The notes beneath the pieces were generated by a model. That model was not told where the DNA came from, searched no databases, and was given only the letters and a program-made list of their open reading frames with translations. Shown piece after piece: positions 52,630 through 62,410 of a stretch of DNA of 64,000 bases. Made by a program: the position numbers and the translations under genes. Source of the stretch: Prevotella denticola (GTDB taxonomy: Bacteria > Bacteroidota > Bacteroidia > Bacteroidales > Bacteroidaceae); contig NZ_UGTM01000001.1 of assembly GCF_900454835.1 (NCBI RefSeq), positions 620,501 through 684,500 on the forward strand. The letters are read 5' to 3'. How positions within the stretch are numbered: the stretch's first letter is position 1; each line of letters begins with the position of its first letter.

Positions 52630-53897
52630 TCGTTGCTGGTATATCTCAGATCGTACATTTCCTTGAGCAGCTCAATCTCGTGTATAGCCTGCTGTGTCTT
52701 GGCCGCATTCTCGTTGTTTATCTCCCTGAGAAGGCTGTTTACATCAATGATGCCGTGGGCAAGCTTTGATTCCGCCGCTTTGCGGACACGGGTTCGCAGG
52801 CCGATGATTTCGCTGTCATTCTGCATCATGGTATGGTACCGGCTGATATTCTCCGTCTGCTGTATCTGTTCCATATGGTTGTTGAACAGGAACACTTCAC
52901 GTGCGTTCTCTATCAGTTCACGCTCCAGCTTCAGTTTTTCTCTGTCGTTCTTACGGGTATAGAGCGCACCGATGTTCCACGACAGCTTCACCCCTATAAT
53001 ACCGTTGAGACTCCACCGGTGTCGCATCATGTCTTCGAACATATTAAGTCCCGGATAGCCGTAATAGCCCTGGGCGAAAAATGCCAGCTTTGGCCGCAAC
53101 TGCGTATCCAACGCCCTCTCCTGCTCTACGGAAAGGCGCAGCTGACTGTCGAACAACCGTAGTTCCGGGCGGTTGTTGCCAGTGGCGGCAGATTCAAGAA
53201 CATCCGGTTTCCGGAGACCGTCGACCTCAATACCGCAAAAGGCACTCAACATCCGGCGCAGCATCTGCCGCTGTGCTTTCAGGCTTGTGTTCTGCTGCTC
53301 CGCATTCAGCCGCTCTGCCTTTACATTCTCAAAATCGCTTGTCGATGCCGTCCCGCCCTTGACCATCGCCGAGAGCTTCTTCTCGCTCGACAGCAGCAAA
53401 GCCATGACATCATCGTTGAGACTGATCTGCTCGTCGACAAGCAGGATAGAAAAGTACATCTCGTTGACACGCCTGCGCACCTGATACAGCTCCACTTCAT
53501 TCTGCGCCTTCTGCACCTTCCCTTCCTGCCGGGCAATCCTACTGCGACTGCTGATAACACCGCCGTCATAGATTGTCTGCCGGAGGTCGATACCGACCTT
53601 GTATTGGTCCTTGGTCAGACCTTTCATCTTGAGCCCCATCTGCTGGAACATTCCCTGCATATTCTCCGGCCATGCCGCAACATCACTTTGGTAAGTTGCC
53701 TGTGCCGAAGCGGAAATCTGTGGCAGCCAGCCTTTTTGGAGATTGCTGACTGTCAGATGGGTTGTCTGTGCAATCAGGTCATACTTCCTGATGACAGGAT
53801 AGTTCTTCTCAGCAGCCTGCTGGCATTCCTCCAAGGTCTGGGCCTGGACTGCGGCCGGCAATGCCGAAAGCATAAGAAGCAATATTCTCTTTCTCAT
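52626..53897 (-). CDS. TolC-family outer-membrane efflux channel
   Basis: A 423-residue outer-membrane channel. The signal peptide ends at AAVQAQ. The family's repeats of long amphipathic helices and strands begin TLEECQQAAEKNYPVIRKYDLIAQTTHLTVSNLQKGWLPQISASAQATY and recur in the second half (RPELRLFDSQLRLSVEQERALDTQLRPKLAFFAQGYYGYPGLNMFED). It is the first gene of the efflux operon, divergent from the AraC regulator. Confidence 0.92.
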   Translation of the reverse strand: MRKRILLLMLSALPAAVQAQTLEECQQAAEKNYPVIRKYDLIAQTTHLTVSNLQKGWLPQISASAQATYQSDVAAWPENMQGMFQQMGLKMKGLTKDQYKVGIDLRQTIYDGGVISSRSRIARQEGKVQKAQNEVELYQVRRRVNEMYFSILLVDEQISLNDDVMALLLSSEKKLSAMVKGGTASTSDFENVKAERLNAEQQNTSLKAQRQMLRRMLSAFCGIEVDGLRKPDVLESAATGNNRPELRLFDSQLRLSVEQERALDTQLRPKLAFFAQGYYGYPGLNMFEDMMRHRWSLNGIIGVKLSWNIGALYTRKNDREKLKLERELIENAREVFLFNNHMEQIQQTENISRYHTMMQNDSEIIGLRTRVRKAAESKLAHGIIDVNSLLREINNENAAKTQQAIHEIELLKEMYDLRYTSNE

Positions 53898-53938
53898 ATA
53901 TCCGTCTTTGATAATTCATTGTTTCCTGTTGGTTGCGG

Positions 53939-53946
53939 CAAAGGTA
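53939..53946 (-). promoter_or_regulatory. -7 box for the efflux operon
   Basis: The reverse strand reads TACCTTTG followed by C, 41 nt upstream of the tolC-like start. No TTTG at -33, as might be expected of an activator-dependent promoter. Confidence 0.65.
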
Positions 53947-53996
53947 GGCTTATTCTGACACAATACGCTTATTAAATGCACGGAATTAATTGCCAT

Positions 53997-54069
53997 ATTG
54001 TATGATTTCCGTGTTATCTGATCTCATATCCCGAAATATAATGTTAATTTTGCAATCAAATCATACAAT
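53997..54069. promoter_or_regulatory. 12-bp inverted repeat, candidate AraC operator
   Basis: ATTGTATGATTT (53997-54008) and AAATCATACAAT (54058-54069) are perfect complements 49 bp apart, centre-to-centre 61 bp. The right half lies just after the -7 box of the AraC gene and the left half upstream of it. This suits autoregulation by looping or blocking, and control of the divergent efflux promoter. Confidence 0.6.
54045..54052 (+). promoter_or_regulatory. -7 box for the AraC gene
   Basis: TAATTTTG followed by C, 28 nt upstream of the ATG. Confidence 0.6.
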
Positions 54070-54080
54070 AAAGAAATCTT

Positions 54081-54953
54081 ATGGAAAAGGCAAGAAGCCT
54101 CAACCCGCTTTCTATGGAGAGCATTGATCTTGAAGAACTTTACCAGCAGCCGCAACAGGGACGGATTATGGTGAACGATGATGTGGTACTTGTCATCGGC
54201 GGGCACATACAGCACACCCGGTTTCTCGAAGAGGGGAAAATCTACCAGATCGTCGAGCCCCGTCTGGTGCTTGCCATCAAGGGGAATGCCGATATCTGCG
54301 TCAACCTACAGGACTGTCATCTGGAGAAAGGATCCGTCATGCTGCTGCCTTCTGACACCATCCTTGAGGCAAAGGCAATATCCACAGATGCACGCGTGGT
54401 GGTCGTCGTCTTCCGTGAAGGCATGGACATCCCGGAGGAGACTATACTCAGTGCCTCTCCAGAAGAATGTGACCGCATACTGCGTATGGTATATCTTACC
54501 TGGGACATCATGCAACTCAAGCCTTACAGGCGGAAGACCATACAGCACCTTTTGCAGTCGGTTGTATCTGACGTTCTATATATCAAGGACATCGAAGAGA
54601 AAAATGTAATACGCAGTCACACTGCACGCGCCCACGAGCTGTTCATACAGTTCAAACGGCTGGTACACCGGAACTGTACCCGCGAGCGTTCCATTCCTTT
54701 CTATGCAGAACAAATGCACGTGACACCGCACCACCTGTCTGCCACCATCAAGAAAGCCAGCGGCCAGAGTGTCATGTACTGGATCAACCGGGCTACGGTC
54801 CAGGAAGCGAAAATCCTCCTGAAAACCAACGGTGCGATGGGCTATGAGATTGCTTACCGGCTGAACTTTCCCAGTGCATCCGCCTTCTCCAAGTTCTTCA
54901 AGCGAGAGACCGGTTTGACACCCCGGATGTACCAAGAGAGAGCTGGCAGGTAA
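54081..54953 (+). CDS. AraC-family transcriptional regulator
   Basis: A 290-residue regulator. Residues about 30-170 form an N-terminal sensor domain with cupin-like strands (VLVIGGHIQHTRFLEEGKIYQIVEPRLVLAIKGNADICVN). The C-terminal AraC DNA-binding domain (about 190-290) has two helix-turn-helix units: IPFYAEQMHVTPHHLSATIKKASGQSVMYWI and MGYEIAYRLNFPSASAFSKFFKRETGLTPRMYQ. It faces away from the tolC-hlyD-ABC operon and is presumed to regulate it. The effector is unknown. Confidence 0.9.
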   Translation: MEKARSLNPLSMESIDLEELYQQPQQGRIMVNDDVVLVIGGHIQHTRFLEEGKIYQIVEPRLVLAIKGNADICVNLQDCHLEKGSVMLLPSDTILEAKAISTDARVVVVVFREGMDIPEETILSASPEECDRILRMVYLTWDIMQLKPYRRKTIQHLLQSVVSDVLYIKDIEEKNVIRSHTARAHELFIQFKRLVHRNCTRERSIPFYAEQMHVTPHHLSATIKKASGQSVMYWINRATVQEAKILLKTNGAMGYEIAYRLNFPSASAFSKFFKRETGLTPRMYQERAGR

Positions 54954-54998
54954 TCCTGGAAACTGCAAGTGGGAGACATCCTGCTACAGGGAACACGA

Positions 54999-55084
54999 GT
55001 CCCAAGTGGTCGGGAACAGATGTCCCGGTGCTTGGGGACATGATTCCCAATGCCTGGGAACGTCTGTCCCAGTCAGTTGGGAAA
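54999..55084. repeat. Four-unit palindromic array, TTCCC/GGGAA type, locus 3
   Basis: Four units of 22-24 bp: (G/T)TCCC-N7-8-GGGRA, arms as at 5891 and 12583. Two units show compensatory arm variation (GTCCC with GGGAC). It lies 45 bp past the AraC stop, between convergent genes. Confidence 0.85.
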
Positions 55085-55292
55085 TCCGGAATTTGATGAC
55101 AAGCTATCCGTGTAAATCCATTGGACAGCGTGAGTTATTCCTTTGTGTACGTGTGGACAATCCGTTGTATAGGCACCACAACGGATACTGATATAGGTAT
55201 TTCCTGATGAGAGATGACCGGGACTCGCTGATTCCCGGCACATTAGGATATATGATAAGAGGTCTGGCAAATCGTTTCTGTAAAAACGTCAA

Positions 55293-55356
55293 AACCCTCA
55301 TTTTATAGATGTTCCAGACCGAAAGACAGTCTGGCAGCATCTATAAAATGAGGGTT
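55293..55356. terminator. 64-nt near-perfect hairpin between convergent genes
   Basis: AACCCTCATTTTATAGATG pairs with its complement at 55338-55356, and an inner CCAGAC/GTCTGG stem closes a 9-nt loop. No U-tract on either side. It probably ends both transcripts or was left by a mobile palindrome. Confidence 0.6.
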
Positions 55357-55409
55357 GGAATAAGGGTTATATAGTCCTTTGACTGTATGATGTTCCGTTC
55401 AGGAAGCCG

Positions 55410-58985
<3,576 letters not shown>

Positions 58986-59031
58986 TTTGAAATTTATTAA
59001 ATGAATATTGTTATAATGTTTTTGGTCTTGC

Positions 59032-60216
59032 CTAATAAAGGAAACCCATCAGCCAAAGCGGTACTTGTCTTCCTTTCCCCACTTCGGCATTGTATACTGT
59101 ATAGGTGGTATCGCTGTTGAACCTCATTTTCGGCTTCCCGGCGTCATACACCTTGAATTTTTCTTTCTGGTTGATGATGTAAGTACCCTGTTTGTTGCCT
59201 TCATTCACGGAACACTCCTCCTGTAGTGCATTGACGAAGAAAGTCTCCATGAGCTGCTGCTGGTCCAGCTGGATGGGATAGATGGCATAAATCAGGTTGG
59301 AGTTCTGCAGCATCACCTTCGCCGGCTTCTTGGGGAATTCCTGCCCGACAGGATAGACGATGTTGATGAGACGTGCGTCAGCAAGGTTCTTGATATAGTT
59401 CATCACCGTCGCCCGGCTCGTATTGATTTCCTTGGCAAGATTGCTGATGTTGGGGGCTTTCGGTCCTTCCAGGGCAAGGAGATAGAACAGTTTTTTTATC
59501 TTGGTAAGATATTTCAGGTCTATCTGTTTGATGAGGAGGATATCAACTTCCGTCATCATGTTCATCGTCTTCAACAGGTTTTCGGAATAGTTCCGATGTT
59601 CCAGGAAGAAAGGATAGAAGCCATGATGGATATAATCCTGAAAGTGTTTCATCGGACTAACCTTGGACAGGATGGCATGGGTAATCTCTTCGTGATGGTC
59701 CTGAATGTCCTTCAGCGTGTAAGGCTCGAACTGCTGTCCGGTCTGCAGGTTCAGGTATTCCCGGAAAGAGAATCCCCGGAGGTTGTAGCTCTTGACGATG
59801 CCGTTGAGTTCCGGGTTTTCTTCCTTCAGCCTCATGACACTCGAACCGGTGAAGACTATCTGAAGCTGCGGGTAGCTGTCGTAGCATCGGCGAAGTTCTC
59901 GGCTCCAGTCCGGTTGCTTGAATACCTGGTCAATCAGCAGGACCTTTCCCCCCTTGCGGCAGAACTCGCCTGCGAAATCGGCAATGCCTCTGCCCTGGAA
60001 GTAAAAGTTGTTCATGTTTACATAAAGGCACTGCCGGTCTGTAGAGCCATAACGTTCTTTGGCATATTGCAGGAGGAAAGTAGTCTTGCCCACGCCTCTC
60101 GTACCCTTGATTCCGATGAGCCTGTCGTTCCAGTTTATCTCATCCATAAGACAACGGCGCACTGGAGCATTGACATGTTCCACCAGATATGTGTGAGTGC
60201 GAAAGAATGCGTCCAT
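59032..60216 (-). CDS. AAA-type ATPase with DUF4143-like C-terminus
   Basis: A 394-residue protein. The N-terminal P-loop ATPase has Walker A IKGTRGVGKTTFLLQ, Walker B KVLLIDQVFKQ (the usual Glu is Gln) and the sensor QIVFTGSSVMRLKEE. A winged-helix segment follows (about 255-310, NISNLAKEINTSRATVMNYIKNLADARLINIV), with a C-terminal region resembling the DUF4143 nuclease-like domain. This is the large prokaryotic family of stand-alone AAA ATPases, often several per Bacteroidota genome, without assigned function. It has a consensus promoter and nifJ lies 46 nt downstream. Confidence 0.87.
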   Translation of the reverse strand: MDAFFRTHTYLVEHVNAPVRRCLMDEINWNDRLIGIKGTRGVGKTTFLLQYAKERYGSTDRQCLYVNMNNFYFQGRGIADFAGEFCRKGGKVLLIDQVFKQPDWSRELRRCYDSYPQLQIVFTGSSVMRLKEENPELNGIVKSYNLRGFSFREYLNLQTGQQFEPYTLKDIQDHHEEITHAILSKVSPMKHFQDYIHHGFYPFFLEHRNYSENLLKTMNMMTEVDILLIKQIDLKYLTKIKKLFYLLALEGPKAPNISNLAKEINTSRATVMNYIKNLADARLINIVYPVGQEFPKKPAKVMLQNSNLIYAIYPIQLDQQQLMETFFVNALQEECSVNEGNKQGTYIINQKEKFKVYDAGKPKMRFNSDTTYTVYNAEVGKGRQVPLWLMGFLY

Positions 60217-60249
60217 CTTGTTCCCGTTGTTGTCTATCTAATGCAGATG

Positions 60250-60281
60250 CAAAGTTACTATTTATTTCTGTTATTTGCAAA
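60250..60281 (-). promoter_or_regulatory. Consensus promoter for the AAA ATPase gene
   Basis: The reverse strand has TTTG (60281-60278), a 20-bp spacer and TAACTTTG (60257-60250). Confidence 0.88.
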
Positions 60282-60317
60282 CTATAGATGGCAAAAGTTG
60301 TTTTTTACTTTTATTTT

Positions 60318-60348
60318 TTTGTGTTGCATCTGCTTTCATGTACCTTTG
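60318..60348 (+). promoter_or_regulatory. Consensus promoter for the ATP-grasp-like gene
   Basis: TTTG at 60318-60321, a 19-bp spacer and TACCTTTG at 60341-60348, divergent from the AAA gene. Confidence 0.88.
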
Positions 60349-60371
60349 CAGAACATAAACAAAGAAATCTG

Positions 60372-61454
60372 ATGACACTGCACGTATTCAATCCCGAACA
60401 CGATATTGCGTTAGCTTATGATAACAAGTACTTTACGGCTCCTCATGCCGGCAGGCAGCTGCGCCACGATTTAGATTATCTTCCTGCACTCTGGGCTGAG
60501 GACGGCGACCTTGTTCTGGTCGAAAACGTGGCTTCTGCCAGGAATTATGCACGGCGTTTCATGCGTTACAGCGGTCGGATCCGTTTTGTCGATAGAAGTG
60601 GAGTAGGGGAACTGTCGGACCAGATTGACCGTGTATCTCCCTGGGGATGGGATGCTGCTGTGAAGTTCCAGCTGGAACAGGTGGGCATCCGCGAGGCGGT
60701 CTTGCCCGGTGGAACATGGCTTGCCGAAATACGCAGGCTCAGCAACCGGCGTTTCTCTTCTACGGTCTTGAAAGAACTGCGGGCATGTCTTCCTGGACTG
60801 CCGCTGGTCGGAGAGGCTTTTTATGCCGGCGATGTGGAAGAGGTAAAACGTCTGGTGGAGAAAACGGGCAGGACGGTCATCAAAGCTCCCTGGAGCAGCA
60901 GCGGACGAGGCATACGTTATGTTGACTCCGTTCTGGATGCGCCTGTGGAAAGCTGGGCAAGGAAAGTCATTGCCAGACAGGGAGGTATGATGGTCGAGCC
61001 ATATTACGGTAAAGTCAAGGATTTCGGAATGGAATTCGTCTCAGACAAGACAGGCGTTCATTATGCAGGATTATCCGTCTTCCATACGGTCAACGGTGCG
61101 TATGTGGGCAACAGTCTTGCCGATGAGACGGAGAAGCGCAAGCTGATTTCGGCTTACATTCCAGGCGATGTGCTGGACAAGGTGGGCGGAATGCTGGAGC
61201 TGATTCTTACATATCGTCTGCAAGGTATATATCAGGGATGCTTTGGCGTGGATATGATGGCTGTAGCGCATGACGGTGACTCCGGTTCCCCTGATGCCGG
61301 ATTCCGGTTTCATCCGGTAGTGGAAATCAATCTGCGTCGTACCATGGGGCATATTGCCCTGACACTGTCGGACAGGCATGAATTTCACAACCGGATGATG
61401 CGTATAGATTACGACGGTTCGCACTATCATCTTCATACTGTGCATAATGACTGA
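60372..61454 (+). CDS. ATP-grasp-like protein, unknown
   Basis: A 360-residue cytoplasmic protein. The start MTLHVFNPEHDIALAYDNKYFTAPHAG is set by the promoter (the earlier ATG 60288 is upstream of it). The central block VIKAPWSSSGRGIRYV resembles the phosphate-binding Gly-rich loop of ATP-grasp enzymes. GGMMVEPYYGKVKDFGMEFV and FHPVVEINLRRTMGHIALTL match the second half, with the Glu-x-Asn metal motif. The N-terminal FNPEHDIALAYDN is striking, with paired Asp/His. It would join carboxylate to amine using ATP, but the substrate is not evident. Confidence 0.8.
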   Translation: MTLHVFNPEHDIALAYDNKYFTAPHAGRQLRHDLDYLPALWAEDGDLVLVENVASARNYARRFMRYSGRIRFVDRSGVGELSDQIDRVSPWGWDAAVKFQLEQVGIREAVLPGGTWLAEIRRLSNRRFSSTVLKELRACLPGLPLVGEAFYAGDVEEVKRLVEKTGRTVIKAPWSSSGRGIRYVDSVLDAPVESWARKVIARQGGMMVEPYYGKVKDFGMEFVSDKTGVHYAGLSVFHTVNGAYVGNSLADETEKRKLISAYIPGDVLDKVGGMLELILTYRLQGIYQGCFGVDMMAVAHDGDSGSPDAGFRFHPVVEINLRRTMGHIALTLSDRHEFHNRMMRIDYDGSHYHLHTVHND

Positions 61455-61460
61455 CAGTGT

Positions 61461-61971
61461 GACCAGTAAATGGATTATCATCTACGCCCACACTGATTCT
61501 TTCCTGTCAGTGTGCCGAGGGTAAACACCATTGGTGTTGAGGGTGTACACCCATGGTGTCAAGGCTTAGTACGGATCACGTTAAGCATGATAATAATCGG
61601 ATAGAAGCAGTATTGTTATTCCTGAAAATAAGCTTTCTGAACAGACATCATAATCCCTGATAAAGAGCCTGCCGCAGAAGAATATACTTTAGGATAAAAC
61701 ATAGTCTGGCATTCATCCACAGCAGGTGCGCTTGTGGTCAATCTGCTGTGAAATTATTTTCCTGTCACTGCCGTCACTCTGCAAACACATATAACATACT
61801 AATAAACAATGTGTTAGTGAAGAATGTTAAAAGTGACAGCAAATGAGAAATAAACTTTTGCAGTAAACAGTCGGTAATTCTGTCCTCATTGTCAGCATCC
61901 TGCCACTCTAAACTTTAGAAGATTCTTTCATAAGTAGAATGAGTCTACCCCCACGAAAAATCCACTGTCCC
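61461..61971 (+). mobile_element. MITE-like repeat B, full copy, with target-site duplication
   Basis: About 511 bp, flanked by the perfect direct repeat CTGACAGTGT (61451-61460 and 61972-61981). Ends are GACCAGTAAATGG and, read inward from the right, GGGACAGTGGATT. Inside are AACACCATTGGTGTTGAGGG and TACACCCATGGTGTCAAGG (palindromes at a 22-bp spacing), a CAGCAG/CTGCTG hairpin near 61727-61755, and no long open frame. It is homologous to 38381-38906 (inverted) and 30361-30603 (partial). Confidence 0.82.
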
Positions 61972-62016
61972 CTGACAGTGTCTGCAGTGGACAGTAAGGG
62001 AAAGGGAAGAGCCGGA

Positions 62017-62190
62017 TCAGTTGCTGTACAGCCAGCAGACCAGCCCGACAATTGCCAGTGCAAAGAAAGTCATAACGATTTTCATCATTTTGTTCAGCTT
62101 CTTCCGTCGACGTGCATTCCTTGATGATGCGTTGTCGTAAAATCCTGATCTGTGGTGGGAACGGTGGTGATGGTGTTGTGTTGTTGTCAT
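62017..62190 (-). CDS. His-rich single-pass micro-membrane protein (57 residues)
   Basis: ATG 62190 begins MTTTQHHHHRSHHRSGF. The N-terminus is His/Arg-rich (six His in the first 13 residues), followed by RRRKKLNKMMK and one hydrophobic helix (residues about 36-54, IVMTFFALAIVGLVCWLY). The positive-inside rule places the His-rich part in the cytoplasm. A -7 box lies 78 nt upstream. Similar very small His-rich membrane proteins occur in Prevotella and Bacteroides, but I do not know a function; metal binding is possible. The frame also opens at 62334, but that start lies above the promoter. Confidence 0.65.
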   Translation of the reverse strand: MTTTQHHHHRSHHRSGFYDNASSRNARRRKKLNKMMKIVMTFFALAIVGLVCWLYSN

Positions 62191-62267
62191 TTTTTTAGCG
62201 TCTGAATGATTTCTGTTTGTTGAAATATCTGCTTTCCTCTCTGTATGCAGATTAACCTTGCTGGCTG

Positions 62268-62275
62268 CAAAGTTA
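62268..62275 (-). promoter_or_regulatory. -7 box for the His-rich membrane protein gene
   Basis: The reverse strand reads TAACTTTG followed by C, right after the terminator of the receptor gene upstream. Confidence 0.6.
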
Positions 62276-62276
62276 C

Positions 62277-62316
62277 AAAAAAGCACGGATATACGCCATG
62301 TACATCCGTGTTTTTT
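62277..62316 (-). terminator. Bidirectional terminator after the receptor gene
   Basis: CACGGAT pairs with ATCCGTG, with a T run on each strand's 3' side. For the leftward receptor gene it is followed by TTTTTTG. Confidence 0.82.
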
Positions 62317-62410
62317 ATTGTTCCGTGGTAACATTCATACGGTTATTTTTACGGTTGTCTCACGTGCTGGACACGTGAAGTCTCTGATGAGTGGATGATT
62401 CCCGATTCCT

